Shown here: positions 38,509-51,680 of the stretch, in pieces
How the letters are laid out: each line of letters begins with the position of its first letter
Position numbering within the stretch: position 1 is the stretch's first letter
The notes under the pieces: model-generated
What the model saw: only the letters and a program-made list of their open reading frames with translations
Told to the model about the DNA's origin: nothing
The model's database searches: none
Source: Diphasiastrum complanatum
Lineage: Eukaryota; Streptophyta; Lycopodiopsida; Lycopodiales; Lycopodiaceae
Length of the DNA stretch: 64,000 nucleotides
Assembly (NCBI GenBank): GCA_029204225.1
Contig: CM055097.1
Span: 14,579,221 to 14,643,220 of the forward strand
Reading direction: 5' to 3'
Position numbers and translations under genes: made by a program

Positions 38509-39045
38509 GTTAGAAAGGCTTGGTGTCATGTCCACGACCAACACATAGGATTCGGTATACTCCTAGTCTTGGATACACGTTACTCCAGTGAAACAAGTTG
38601 TTAGTTATACCACGTCATACTGGACATGACCCAGAAGTAACTAATAACCTTGTGAGGCCCATAACACACTAAATGGAGTTAGTACAAGGTTTGGGACAAT
38701 TTATGCATGTGTAGAGTTATCAATAACAATTCTATGAATAGAGGATCCATGCATAGAGACTCTATTCTAGATGAATCTATGGATAGGGGAGTAGGACCTT
38801 GCATGTCTATGTGCACAGGTGGTTCTAGGCTCTATATAAGGAGGCCAAACTTGCCCTAGTAGTCTCATTTTGTTGTTGATTCATTGCCAGGCTCTCACTC
38901 TACTTTCATGCTTCCTCATCCTTGGCTTGGGGGTGAAGCTTCTAGAGGTTGTTGGTTGCATTTACTTGGTTGGGTGGTTTCTCCATTGTGTTTGTCTTGT
39001 AAGCAAGATCTTGAGGAGCTTTCTCTTATAGTGGTATCAGAGCAA
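38509..39045 (+). repeat. Copia LTR remnant with primer site
   Basis: Begins TGTTAGAAAGGCTTGG, contains a TATATAAGG promoter-like string near 38833, and is followed by TGGTATCAGAGCAAGG at 39032-39047. The LTR does not end in an obvious CA, and gag does not follow. Confidence 0.5.
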
Positions 39046-39957
39046 GGCTTACGAAGATCGGGAAACTTGGAGAGGTGGTGCTTTTCATTGGAATGTTGGT
39101 GGAGATCAACTAGTATTCTCATCCAGGTGGTGGAACAAGTGTCATCTCTTTGGTTATCCTTATGCTCAAAATATATTAACACTTTTCATGTTTGATAGAA
39201 ACTCCTTACATCGTGGCCACTCTAAACTCATCGAAACTGTATGAATACATAAACAAATAAGTTTCAAATCCCCATCAGCATTATCATAACATGATTATGA
39301 GGCAAACCAAGGGTTTATTGGGCGGCCCTCTGCAATTTACTATAAGATGTGTTTGAGCAGAATATAGATTAACTAGAAATCCTCAAAAAATCGTATGCCA
39401 ACGGTACACATTTTCTCCAAAAAATAGCAAGCAAACTTCTCATAGATGGGCGACCATTTGTTCATTAGGCAGAGTGCCAAAGAACAAATATAATTCAATG
39501 CATAAAGCAATCTACATTGCTTGTAGAAGTGCAATCTACTAGCCAATAGCTAGTCGTTGGCCAGCGGCCCACAATCCCTATCAAAAACTTGACATAATAA
39601 ACACATAAATGTGATTTACTACCAAGTAGCTAATCGATGTTCAGTGGCAATAATTTTGGAATAAATATGAGTATCATACCTCACGGAATGAAGTTGAGGC
39701 AACGCCTAATCGTGGACACTTCAATTGCTCTTTTAGAAACAAAAATTCTATACCAATCAACAATCACCATCATCAATGTGAGCTATTCACATCAAGCATT
39801 CTAGCAAGCTTAAAGCATTAGTGTGTAGGCAAGAATTATGTAAAGGATTTGATAGTAAACTTACCTTAGGTTGTAGCACTTCCCCTTGCAAATACTCTTC
39901 CAATAGCATAAGCAAGTCTCCACTTTGCAAGACGGATTAGGTTGCAGTAGAGAGATG

Positions 39958-40132
<175 letters not shown>

Positions 40133-40639
40133 TGAGGGTTGTGTCATCTCTCTTTTTATAGAAACCAAAGTTCACTTTGGTGCACTGAATGTTTGATAAT
40201 GTCCACCGTTAGATCGAATCCCTACTATGTGCACTCATCTTAGCCGTTCAAGGAAATCAAGTTTCCCTCATACCTGAATGGTTGTAGACGTAGCTTCTTG
40301 AGAGGCAGCCATGGTTGTTTTAAGCGAGGGTTCTTTCTCTTTTAGATTATAAAAAAGCCAAAAGTCACACTTTTTAGCATATAGCTACTTACAAAGCATT
40401 ACGGAAAGAATGTTTACAAGACATATTTGGAGTACGATAGCTAACTTGCTTTGTGGAAATTGGTGCCATACCTTGAGATAACTGGTATTAGGTTCAGATA
40501 TGAACCAAGATGTACCCTGGAGAAGCCGGAGCAATACGATGCAACTACAACATGAAATATCATTAGTTTCGTACTGTGAGACCGAAGATAAGTGAACACT
40601 TTAAAGAGAGTCAATATGCCATCAGTATTGAGCTTAACT

Positions 40640-41125
40640 ATATCCGACCATCCATCGCTGGACAGAGGAGGATATCTATGCAAAACATATTCGAAACGAT
40701 AATTACAGTTTGTAGTCCATCGTTGGACAGTCAACCATTAATCATTATAAATTATCAGAGCATAAGAGGAAAAAGCTCCTCTTGTCCATCGCTAAACAAC
40801 ACAGTATATAGAGTGTATGATGGTGAGTAAACGTGCTTCGAACAAGGACGTGTAGTCCATCGCTGGTCAACACCTTACACTATTCATTATCAGCAATTTC
40901 TATTGAGAAAGATGGCCGACGACAGCTAGCTTCTTGATAAAGGAGTGAGCAATAAGCGAGTAAACAGAGGAGCCGCCCTCCATCACTGCCTATCCAAGCA
41001 AGATAGAGCAGTTGAGTATTCAGATAGGTGGTCAGTATGCCATCATTATCATCCAAACTCACAAATTGAGGTAGCGTGGGTAGTTTTACATATCAAAAAC
41101 AGCCATTGAAGTCCATCGCTGGACT
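40640..41125. repeat. Recurring near-palindrome GTCCATCGCTGGAC
   Basis: Copies or variants start near 40648, 40713, 40780, 40854 and 41111. GTCCA and TGGAC are complementary around TCGC. Flanking words (ATTATCAGAGCAT, CATTATCAGCA) also repeat, giving a diverged tandem array of 65-75 bp units. Confidence 0.75.
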
Positions 41126-41641
41126 CTCATACCTCTTAATCCTACAAAGGCTCCTTCACATCTTCATGTGATAAGCAACATATAGACAGAAGTTAAAGAT
41201 TATCAGAGCACCATTACTATGAGAGTAGAGCATAAAGGGAGCAGTGCAAAAGAGGAAGATATGCATACCGTATGATAGCAAACAATCGATCCATGAACTG
41301 GTAGGGTGCACTTTTATAATGTAGTAGAGGAGAGAACTTCTTCACTGGTATTGTGGAAACAAAGTGTCAAAAAAGCCTGCACTTATAGTGTCAAGTTGGG
41401 TAGCAACCAGGAAGGTGTGAGTGGGAGTGGAAAACTCAAATTCCCTCCAAATTTCTAAAAAAAACTCTATAGAGTATTAAATCAAATTTTTGAGTGGGAA
41501 ACCCACTTATTAAAGAATAAGCTTTATTATATGCAAGAGTGGAATGTTTTCAAGGACCTTGAAAGTTTGGAGGAGCGGTACGTCTGTGTTTGCCCACTTT
41601 TTTGTTAGTGAAGTAGGGTAAAATTAAACAAAGGAGCATCC

Positions 41642-41833
<192 letters not shown>

Positions 41834-42049
41834 TTTATTAACGTCTTTTTTCATGCCCAAAGGCATATAAGACGAAACAAGCACATCAAAATGGATGGCA
41901 TCAAGATGGAGCAATGCCGTCAAAACAACAAAACTAAAACTAATCTAACTAAGAAGAGAAAAATATCTCTTCAGTGCTCTAACTCTCAACCTAACTCCGA
42001 ACAATAAGCTTCAATGAAAGGCTCTCACATAGGAGGCAACTTTAAATTT

Positions 42050-42850
42050 AGTCTGAAAATTCTATATTGACTAAAAGCTCTCACGTAGGAGGCGTCACTG
42101 AGTAATGAATTCCGGATGGGGTGACTATAAAATGTCGACCATCCCAAAAAATAACCCTTTTTCCTATTGCATTTGCTTCCTCAATGAGCTGCTTCCATTC
42201 CTTCCATTGTAAGGCAGTTAGATCCTCACAAATGAAAACGTTACTGCCTCTAAGATGTCCATGACGCTTAAGAACTTTATTACGACAATCAGTGTATTTG
42301 AAACAGTTGAAGACAACTGAAGAGTCAAACTTACTGTGCCAAGCTGCTTCTATGACACCTTCCTCTTCCTCATAGGAAAGTGAGGTCAGAAGTTCTTTGG
42401 CTGCAAGCGAGGGGTCAGTTTCAAAAAGACCTCTAACACGGATGTTTTAAGATTTGTATTCTCGTTTGGCTTGTTCTTCCATTGCCTGTGAAACCATCTG
42501 ATTACCTTTTGCTTCGGTATTTTTGAGCACGTCGGCCCAACTTTTTGTCGAGGTCTAAATTTTCTCCTCCAATGCCTTGACCTGATAAGGGTTCACTTCT
42601 GGAGCTTTGCTAAATGCATCCATTTGAGCTTTGAGAGGCTTGCATTTTTCGTTTCAAGTGTAGTTACTCGTTCTTGAAGAGCCAACAGATCCGTGTGCAT
42701 ACTAGTTATGAGAGACATCGGACTGGAAAGGGGCGGCGCACTGCATGTATCGCATAGATTGCCCATGAGTGTCATAGAAGCAGGAGCTGAAGATGAGGCA
42801 GAAAGAGGTGGTGATGGAGCAGTTTGCTTCTTTTCTTTCCGACGGGTAGT
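42050..42850 (-). pseudogene. LINE ORF1-like remnant (coiled coil plus RRM-like domain)
   Basis: Right to left: a coiled-coil stretch (DLLALQERVTTLETKNASL), a linker (SWADVLKNTEAKGNQMVSQA, EEQAKREYKS), one stop, then about 120 codons without a stop: NIRVRGLFETDPSLAAKELL, AAWHSKFDSSVVFNCFKY, CRNKVLKRHGHLRGSNVFIC and EDLTALQWKEW. Coiled coil followed by an NIRV.GL domain and a ..VLRGS..F..EDLT.. segment is the L1-type ORF1 arrangement (RNA-binding chaperone of the LINE particle). No endonuclease or RT was found. It is bracketed by two GA arrays. Confidence 0.6.
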
Positions 42851-42867
42851 AACCTAGTCTGATTCCA

Positions 42868-43167
42868 TTAAGCATAGACTTGCGGGTGGCACAAGATTGA
42901 TTGGGCAGAAAACAGTGCCCTGTTCATCCAAATGTGTGGAAGTGTTTGGCAAACCGCTGCTTCAGGTCCTTGAAAATGCACCCTCTCAACCGAAATAAGC
43001 TGCACCTGAAACACCTGAAACGTGTGGGCTAGAGCGCTACAAAAATACCTGAAAAACGTGCTAGAAAATAGTAAGATAATGCGCTGACATGACTTGGAAA
43101 GATTGCCCCCAATTTGGCTGTAGAAAAATGCATTGATTTGAGAGAGGGTCAGGGCACCATTCGCCAT
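42868..43167 (-). CDS. Small open frame upstream of the LINE ORF1-like remnant
   Basis: A true ATG 22 bp after the CT array (minus orientation) opens a 99-codon frame, MANGALTLSQINAFFYSQIG and onward. It could be the N-terminal start of the LINE ORF1 before a break, since it lies directly upstream on the same strand. No domain recognised. Confidence 0.3.
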   Translation of the reverse strand: MANGALTLSQINAFFYSQIGGNLSKSCQRIILLFSSTFFRYFCSALAHTFQVFQVQLISVERVHFQGPEAAVCQTLPHIWMNRALFSAQSILCHPQVYA

Positions 43168-43187
43168 CGTTATAGGTTCACGAACGC

Positions 43188-43900
<713 letters not shown>

Positions 43901-43904
43901 GGCA

Positions 43905-44102
43905 TATTCATGCCATTCTGTACCTGATGGACCCTATGTACAAATGCTTGGGAAAATCCATGCCATTCAAGTTTCCTTGGAAAAATCCATGCCATTCTGC
44001 ACCCATCAGTACTGGTGACGTTAATTGGTACCTGATGGACCCTATGTACAAATGCTTGGGCAAATCCATGCCAATGAAGTTGCCTTGGGCAAATCCATGT
44101 CA
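43905..44102. repeat. Tandem repeat, unit about 115 bp
   Basis: TACCTGATGGACCCTATGTA followed by CAAATGCTTGGG occurs at ~43921 and ~44030. The shorter word AAATCCATGCCATTC recurs four to five times inside, so the unit itself has an internal repeat. Confidence 0.85.
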
Positions 44103-44699
44103 TTCAGATTAACCAAACATTACACCAATTCATCACATTAAGATGCCAAACAACTATAACATAATACTTTGCTATAGTCCATTATTTTGTTTTGATGCAA
44201 CAAGTGAAAGTGTGTATGTTCTCGTAGGTATCAAGGTACTTCCGTACCATACTGACCCCAAAGACTAGTACCATAGTCTTGTACGAGTGTGGTAGGTACT
44301 AAGCATATCCATGCTTTCCAGTTCCACTATACATACACTTTAACTCGTGAATATGAGCAAGAGTTATTACCACTTATGTAGGTAGGGTTTCTTATATAGG
44401 GTTTATGCTATTAATTTTGGACGATCACTTTTTTTTGCATCATTTTCTCTTGTACTTTATTAGTTACATAAAGTGTCTTACGAAATCTCATAGAGTACAC
44501 ATCTAGCATTTTACATAATCGTAAGCGATTATGGAGTATAAAAGATTTTATTATTCCATATCATACATACAATCCTATCCAAGTAAATGAGTTTCTTTTG
44601 GAGTCATACCTGAATATGTGTAGTAGATTCCTCTTGAGAGGTCGACATGATCGTTACTTCCACTTGGTTTTGGCACAAGTCCTAATATCATTATGATTA

Positions 44700-45050
44700 T
44701 TGAGCCACAAGTTCCAAGTCATCATCATACATCTTTTTGAAAATACAATGTTTCAAGGCAAGCCATAATACTAATTGAATGAGATAAGAGTTGGTTCTAT
44801 CAAACCATGCTCTCGTGGCCTGTTTCAGACCGTAGATTGCTTTGTGTAGCTTGCACACTTTGTGCTCTTGGCCTTTGACTTCGAATCCTTCCGGTTGGAA
44901 GGTGTCAGCTCCTCTTCGACATTGTCGTTGAGAAATGTTGTCTTGACATTCATTTGGTTTATTGCGAGGTCTTCCATGGCTGCTAACGCAATTAGAGTCC
45001 TGATTGACTGCATCAATCCACCCCTTGGACTTGAGTGAATCCTTTATTTG
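44700..45050 (-). pseudogene. Ty1/copia reverse transcriptase fragment
   Basis: Minus strand: [20 protein letters not shown] and [13 protein letters not shown], then a frameshift to [20 protein letters not shown] and [11 protein letters not shown]. These are consecutive RVT_2 motifs. The catalytic YVDD region is not present. Confidence 0.85.
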
Positions 45051-45089
45051 TAGAAATACACGGAGTTTGAAAACAGTGTTGCATTCTCT

Positions 45090-45365
45090 CTCTACAAACC
45101 CGATAGTGTAACCTGTTAGGAATCTCGTGTAAAAATGCAGTGTCGGCTTTTTCGCATTTTTTGCCTATTAGGAATTGCATGTAAAAATAAAGTGTCATCT
45201 TTTTTGTATTTTTTGCCTGTCAGGAATTATGTGTAAGAATGAAGTGTCGCATTTTTCGCCTGTCTGGAATCACGTATAAAAATGCAGTGTCGTCTTTTTC
45301 GCAATTTTTGCCTGTTAAAAATTACGAGTAAAAATGCAGTGTCGCATGTTTCGCCTGTGGCAGTT
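45090..45365. repeat. Tandem repeat with GTGTCGCATTTTTCGC core, next to a CT array
   Basis: Five diverged units of about 55 bp: GGAAT(T/C)(A)CGTGTAAAAATG, CAGTGTCG, then a TTTTTCGCATTTTTTGCCTG-like end. The array runs into the CT tract at 45379. The same family occurs near 58165 and 53100. Confidence 0.85.
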
Positions 45366-45375
45366 TAAGAGGAGC

Positions 45376-45378
<3 letters not shown>

Positions 45379-45434
<56 letters not shown>
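45379..45434 (-). repeat. (CT)n microsatellite 4
   Basis: 56 bp of CT on the plus strand, opposite in sense to the other arrays. Confidence 0.98.
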
Positions 45435-45437
<3 letters not shown>

Positions 45438-45703
45438 TCAGCTCATGCTTATACATTAGTTATCTTTGGGTCATCTATCCATTGGTGCACTATATTGTTG
45501 ATATCTTGCAATTTTGTGTGTAGAATGTTAAATTTATGGTATATTTGGATCCACACATGTGAAATACAGTAGCTTACTATTTTTGTGTGTAGAATGCTAA
45601 ATCTATGGTATATTCAGATCCACACCTGTGAAATACAGTAACTTACTGTTTTTGTACGGACAAAAATTTTGTTTCATGTTTTGATTGACGTTTGATCAAG
45701 ATC

Positions 45704-45844
45704 TATTAGAGTTTGCATCTCATTCATAGTATATTAATTTTTCTACATTGGCAAGATTGGTGATTTATTGTTTTTCTAACCAAAGATCAAAGGGATGTTT
45801 TTGGATCTTAATGATCTGAAATTATTCACATGGTATCAAAGCTC
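45704..45844 (+). repeat. 5' LTR terminus and primer site of the copia element
   Basis: 45704-45830 recurs at 47673-47803 with a few changes and ends in CA. TGGTATCAAAGCTC differs from the usual Met primer site by one base (AAAGC for AGAGC). Confidence 0.8.
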
Positions 45845-46430
45845 TTGTATTTTAGGTTATGAAGTAAGCAATCACATCTATCAAGGATTTGGAGGAGATA
45901 TCAATGCTAGAGCATGCTAGATTGACTTCTACCCAAAAATCGAGTTTCTTGCATATGTAGATTGGATCTTTTGTAGATCAAAACTCAGATTAGATCTATA
46001 TACTTGATCAATTCTGATTTCCCACTTCACATACTGAATTTGACCAATTTTTGATGCATTAGACAAGCCTAAGTGGTGGCTACAAGATTGCATATCAAGT
46101 TTTAGGCAATTGCATGTAGAATTTGAAATATTCAATTTTTTGTGATTTTTTTAAAATCCTAATTTTGATTGGATCTCTATTTGTGAGGTTGCTGAACTTC
46201 ATTTGAGTGTGTTTCAATCTTAGGAAGTGGCAAGAGTCATTAGATTGAGGACAAATCATAGGTTGATCAAGATTTTACTATTCTATTTGTTGATTTGTTT
46301 GATATATGTGCTAGAAGAGAATTGAGAAATTCCATATCTTTGTGATTTCTTTTTAAAAACATTTGTTGTTGTTAAAAGGAGTGCTTTTTGCATTGGAACA
46401 GGTTGGAAGAAAGGATCAGGTCATTGCTAC

Positions 46431-47318
46431 ATGGCTACATCAAATGGATTCATGTTGGAAGGCAATGATAGGCTTACCTCAAGCAACTATTCATTGTGGA
46501 AAGTGAGGATGGAATCACTTCTTGAGATGAATGATGTTTTAGATATTGTTGTAGGTTTTGAGGATAGGCCGGCAACACAACAAGATCAAGTGAGGTATGA
46601 CAAGAGAGCTAAAAGAGCTCTTCATATGATCAAGATGAATGTTACTAATGAACTTCTCAAGGAAGTTGGTAAGTGTACTTCATCAAGTGAGGCTTGGAAA
46701 GCTTTGAAGAAGGTTTATGAATCCAAGTCTACATCTAGAGTGTTGACTCTAAGAAGACAAATCTTTCAATGTTTGCAAAAGAGTGAAGAGAGTCCAAATA
46801 CTTTTGTTTTAAGAGTAAAAGCTTTGAATGATGAGTTGGCTTGCATTGATGAGAGCATTAAGGAAGGAGAGCTTGTTCAAGTTATTCTTAATGGTTTGTT
46901 GGATGCTCATTCTAACATTGTACAAAGTATTGCTATTCAAAGGACTTTGACAAGTTTGATGGATCTTCAAGAGATCTTGATCAATGAAGAATATAGGCTT
47001 CAAGCAAGAGGTGGATCTTCATCAACATCTCAAGTTCGAGAGGAGGCTATGTTCATCAAGGGAAAAAGCAACAGTAAGTGGTCTAAAGGGCAAGATCAAG
47101 GGGAGGCTTCTTCAAATGGCAAAAAGAAAGATAGGTCAAAGTTCAAGTGCTTCTATTGTGGCATCAAAGGAGACTTTGCAAGTGAGTGCAACAAGAAGAA
47201 GAGAGATCAAGGAGACAAGCAAGGTAATCTAACTCTTGTGGATGGTTTGGATGTTCAAAATACAAATGATAATGCTTATGTGATGTCTTCATGTATACTT
47301 CTAATGATGGAGATCTAG
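46431..47318 (+). CDS. Copia Gag polyprotein, zinc knuckle altered
   Basis: 295 codons from a good ATG (MATSNGFMLEGNDRLTSSNY, SLWKVRMESLLEM). The UBN2-type Gag domain spans residues ~15-190 (AWKALKKVYESKSTSRVLTL, ILNGLLDAHSNIVQSI). Near residue 245 is CFYCGIKGDFASEC, a CCHC-type knuckle in which the zinc-binding His is Asp. A frameshift at the end diverts the frame to MEI-stop, where the shifted frame continues into protease. Gag would form the particle shell and package RNA; the lost His would be expected to weaken RNA binding. This is the longest intact transposon frame in the window. Confidence 0.85.
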   Translation: MATSNGFMLEGNDRLTSSNYSLWKVRMESLLEMNDVLDIVVGFEDRPATQQDQVRYDKRAKRALHMIKMNVTNELLKEVGKCTSSSEAWKALKKVYESKSTSRVLTLRRQIFQCLQKSEESPNTFVLRVKALNDELACIDESIKEGELVQVILNGLLDAHSNIVQSIAIQRTLTSLMDLQEILINEEYRLQARGGSSSTSQVREEAMFIKGKSNSKWSKGQDQGEASSNGKKKDRSKFKCFYCGIKGDFASECNKKKRDQGDKQGNLTLVDGLDVQNTNDNAYVMSSCILLMMEI

Positions 47319-47672
47319 ATCCATGGTGGATTGATAGTGGAGCAAGTTCACACATGACTTTTCAAAAGAGTACTTCACTTCTTTGTTGGCATATGGAGAT
47401 GACAAGAGGGTGATCTACACGGCCAATGATGGTGAGTGTGCAATCAAAGGGATTGGCACAATTCCTATTTCTCTCTCTACAAATAGGAATGTTTATTTGG
47501 ATTATGTTTTGTTCAATCCATCTATTACCAATAATATACTTAGTGTGAGTCAATTGCTAAGTAAAGGTCTAAAAGTGGAGTTTGATGGAGATGCTTGTAT
47601 GATCAAAAGGAAGGATATCTTGATAGCAAAAGGTAAAAGGCAAGAGAAATTGTTCAAACTAGATGCCTATGT
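47290..47672 (+). pseudogene. Copia protease and following region
   Basis: After a frameshift the sequence reads DPWWIDSGASSHMTFQK, the aspartic protease active site (DSGAS). A second frameshift follows, then YGDDKRVIYTANDGECAIKG, NPSITNNILSVSQLLSKGLK and AKGKRQEKLFKLDAY, standard for copia up to the pre-integrase region. Cut off by the LTR junction. Confidence 0.85.
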
Positions 47673-47803
47673 TATTAGAGTTTGCATCTCATTCATAGTG
47701 TAGATGTTGGTTTTTCTACATTGGCAAGATCAGTGATTCGTTGTCTTACTAACCAAAGATCAAAGGGATGTTTTTGGATCTTAATGATCTGAAATTCTTC
47801 ACA

Positions 47804-50600
47804 ACCAGCTTCTGAACATACTGGACATGAACTTAACACCAAGTTTCTTACATTAATGGAAAACCCACTTATCATCATCGATTTTTGGTACTTCACCTCT
47901 CCCATCACACTCATCGCTTGTCTTGTCACTTCGTGCCTCAAGTGATAGAATCCATGTGATAGCCTTGTTATGGCACTTTACCCATTTTATCGGCTTTTTA
48001 ATGATTAATGCCTATGCCTCACTACATTCTTGAACTGCTCCATGGATATTATAAATATCATTATGTTGTAAATTGGTCAGACAGCTAAAGGCAATATTGA
48101 TGCCTTTCCCATGAAAGACCACTACTCCAAGAAACCTTGATTTATAAGGTATTCTGGTTTATGAGACATTGTTCAAAAACTCAGTTAATCTTTACTTTGT
48201 AAAATCATAAGGCGTAGCCTTGGCCTTGAGACATTATGGAAATATCCTTGACTCTAGACCTGAAATTCGACTTTCTACAAAGTGATACAGGATGAATATC
48301 GACCTTCATGGATTACTAATATGTTGAGTATTATTCAAGATGAGCCAGCAATCTCGATTAACTCTTATGAGGCAATATTTATTTGTATAAGGCATAAGGC
48401 AGAGGCACTTATTCAAACTCCAGTTTGGAATGTAAAAGGAGGTGTCTGGAATTATTCTAAGTGTATGAGGTCATGGCATACCTGCAGCTATGGCTACTTA
48501 TCTGTTTCTTTAAGGCATGAGCTAGGGTCAAGGCCAGCCCTAGGTCTAAGGGTACTATTAATCAACCCTCAAGATGTTAACATATAGAACTACAGTGGAC
48601 TAACTAATTCAATCTTTAAAAGAACTATCAATGATGACAGTTCTCAATTCATGGCAGACTGGTAAAGCTACACTTTAATGCTTCATTTTAGCTTTGTCTA
48701 TTTCTTGCTTACTCTACTAAATCGATCATGCTAAATGTAGCTATACTAAGGCATACAATGTCTTAAAGTCCTATTACCATGTGCTCTATTTTTAAAGGCT
48801 TGGACTCAAGGCAGTCAAACCTCTTATGAAGGATTTTGAACAAGGTAAGCAAAAGACCTAAACACGACTTTCTCAGCCGCCATTGAAGTTCTGTTCTTCT
48901 CGAAATCTTGGGAAACGGGAAATGCTCAGATCGAAGTGATCTAATTCACACCTACATTAGCATTTCGATTCTCTACCATAATTCGATCCAGTACCATATT
49001 GCGATTATTTTGACCTTGGCAGTATTCTGATCTACAACAGAGTTGTTTGATGCATTGCAGCTATTTTGACCCCGGCGCAAAACAGCAGGCTGCAATAAAT
49101 ATTAACCTTGAGACTTGCTATTTTGTTTTATGGCAGCGCGTGACAGTTCAGAACCAGATTTTGATCCCATACACACTTGCACAACATGATAAACTAAATT
49201 GATTTACAGTACAAAATTTGATTCACAGAGGAAATTCGATCCTGAAAAACGAATCGATCCGATCTGGGTCAGGGTCAGATTTATGTCCTATCCATCTTTA
49301 TCAATGTCTTTCAGACCTTGGATACCAGACAACGGATACAACAGAAGATCGATCTTGAGAAATCCGATTTGATTCGATCTGGGTCGCTCGGATCGATTTT
49401 TTATTTTTGACTCAGATCGATTTACTAAATTCGATACTGGACACCCAACAATGATAATCGTTGGCCTTCAACTTCCTTTCGCTTGACTTTCATTTATCTT
49501 CAACTTATACTGCAGCTATACTTCTTGACGATGTATCTATGAGCAGCTGTTAGTCCACAACTAAAAGCGATCCACTGAACCAGACCAAAAATTGATCCAT
49601 CGATCTACAAGAATTCGACCCACAGAAATTCCGACACAATTCGATCTGATCCAGGATCGATTTACTTCGACCCTCTACAATTACTACAACTCAATGTACC
49701 TTCTTCACGCAGCTTTGTCTTCCACGTAACTGCTCAGGCCTTCATCAAATGTGGCTGTCAACGTGATGACCAGGATTGAAGGGTGTGCCTTTCAACATAT
49801 CCTTCAATAGCCATCATGACATATTCAATTACATACCAATGTGGTGGCCTAGTCGTTATAGATTTTTACAAAATCATTCCCCAAAAAAAAGTAATCTCAT
49901 CTTTTGTATGATAAGTGTATGTAGGAAGGAAAATGGAATGTGATGCGTAATCACACAATGAATACTACAACTACATATCTGGTTATCCAAAGATATTTGG
50001 GTAAATTGGCATTCAGGAACAACAATGGTGAAACGATTTGGTCAAGGTCTGTGTTTATAAAGATTACTTTATCTCTCAGGCTCTTCAGATAATAGTAAGC
50101 AATCAAATCAGACAATAACTAGCAAATAGATTCATCAAACAAAATCGTATTGGCTAGTGATTCCTCTTAATCGAATACAATGAATTAGTTCTTATCACAA
50201 GAAGCAAATAGAATAGAGCATCAAACAAGTTCATTATCTGAACACATAACTCATTCAGAATTGAAAGATGTTCGCATATGGTTATGCTTAACAACTTCGG
50301 CTAATTCCCTACACACATTAGTCAGATGTCGTTTGAGATCCGCTACTGCGTCTCTATAGAACGTCGCGAGTTCTAATCTAAATATGAATTTACAAAGTGC
50401 AAATAGGCCTTTACATGAATTTAGGCACTACAGCACATTTACATGTATAAAAATTGAAATTTTTTACTATATAAACAATAATTTTGGATAATGTGAGATC
50501 ATGAGGCTCCACAAATCCCCTTCCTTAGCTGTGCAACGGCTCGCAAACAATTTGCTTACATTCTTCTCTGTCGCTTCCTGCTGGCTGGCTTTCTATGGAA
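47804..50600. other. Non-coding stretch with GATC-rich repeats
   Basis: No gene or transposon domain recognised. Between ~49240 and ~49680 the words GATTCGATCTGGGTC, GATCCGATCTGGGTC, AATTCGATCTGATCC and GGATCGATTTACT recur, suggesting a degraded tandem or LTR sequence. Confidence 0.4.
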
Positions 50601-50696
50601 AATAGCCTTTGCTCGGGTTTCATTTTCTTCATTGACTTGGTCTAAGGTCATCCCTTTTGTAGCAAGGTAATAATTGTTCTTCTGGTTGTAATCTTC

Positions 50697-51425
50697 CTAA
50701 AATGATAGATTTGGATAACCTCCCATTCCTTGATTTTCCAATGGTACAAGGGGGTTTTCGATCAATGTATTATTTTGAAGATGAGTGTACCAACTATATT
50801 CAGAAAAGATTTCAGACATCTCAGCAGAAGGGACAGTTAGTGAGAGAGCTGCATATGTATATTCTGCGAATTTTCTTTTAATGTACAATTGTTGAATGGA
50901 TAAAAGAGCATATGAAATAAGAGAACCAATATTTACATAACTATAAGTATGGTATGGTCTGGTTATTGGATTAGTGGAGCGAAGTATATTATTTGCTTTA
51001 ACTTCCTCCAAATAATGAGAATAGTTAGCTTCCCAATCTGTGTAGATTTTCCACAGATCAGGGAATAACAGCTGACCGGAGATTTTGGAAGGAATTGGAT
51101 TAGGGCTAGGGACAACTTCTTTAACATCAAAAATGTTAATTGAGTCTAGCTTATTCATATACTCATCCAGAGCTGGAAAAATATTGTTTTCAAATGTTTT
51201 TAGGTATTCTAAAATATATATATATATGTACAAAGATCCTGTAACAACATGGATATAGTTAGTTTGCACATTGAACTTATTCTGGAAAATGGCAAGAGCA
51301 ATGATACCTTTTGGTGCATTGTTAGTTTGGCCCAAAATGTGTTTAGGCTAGAAAAAGTCCAAGGGCTTTCCCATTGTTCTTTTGTATAACCAAAAAGTTT
51401 AGGTAAAAGAAGGTAATCCATTCTC
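50697..51425 (-). CDS. Unrecognised open frame downstream of Ty3 pol (second of two)
   Basis: 212 residues without a stop (51335-50697), including PSPNPIPSKISGQLLFPDLW, NYSHYLEEVKANNI and SNTLIENPL-like segments. An overlapping frame to its right (51421-51209, DYLLLPKLFGYTKEQWESPW) may be its start, implying one frameshift near 51340. No family recognised. It lies on the same strand as, and left of, the 259-residue frame, so both may be parts of one transposon protein. Confidence 0.4.
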
Positions 51426-51680
51426 CACTAGAGTTCTGGACTACAAAAAGGTGGAAGAAAAAATATTAGTTCTTACTGGAATGTCTAAAATTCTGTCTTT
51501 ATTAGTGAATACACTACCTTGTTCTTCCTCTTGACAGCTCCACTGTGTGACGCTTCAGCCTGCTACGGAATGATTGCCAGCGTTGCTGGTTGGTCGTTCT
51601 TCTTGTTGTACTGGCTCCTGTTGGATCTCTTCTTGGTTCTACTCCTGGTCAGCAACATTTTCTGTTTCTTCTTCTGCTTC

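Larger units (their letters stand above)
45440..47803 (+). mobile_element. Copia element with deleted pol and partial 3' LTR
   Basis: The 5' LTR ends at 45830 (ATTCACA), followed by the primer site TGGTATCAAAGCTC at 45831. Its left end is not defined; a 69-bp tandem duplication lies within it (45512-45649). Gag (46431-47318) and protease (to ~47672) follow. At 47673 the sequence switches into the last ~130 bp of the LTR (47673-47803 matches 45704-45830). Integrase, RT and RNase H are gone. Confidence 0.8.

Noticed and set aside
40640-41125. CRISPR-like array
   Set aside because: Repeats are diverged and shorter than spacers, spacing varies, and the context is a plant nuclear genome.
43114-43167. 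Host gene starting next to the CT array at 43167
   Set aside because: The 99-codon frame has an ATG but no domain and lies directly upstream of a LINE ORF1-like remnant on the same strand; treated as transposon-related.
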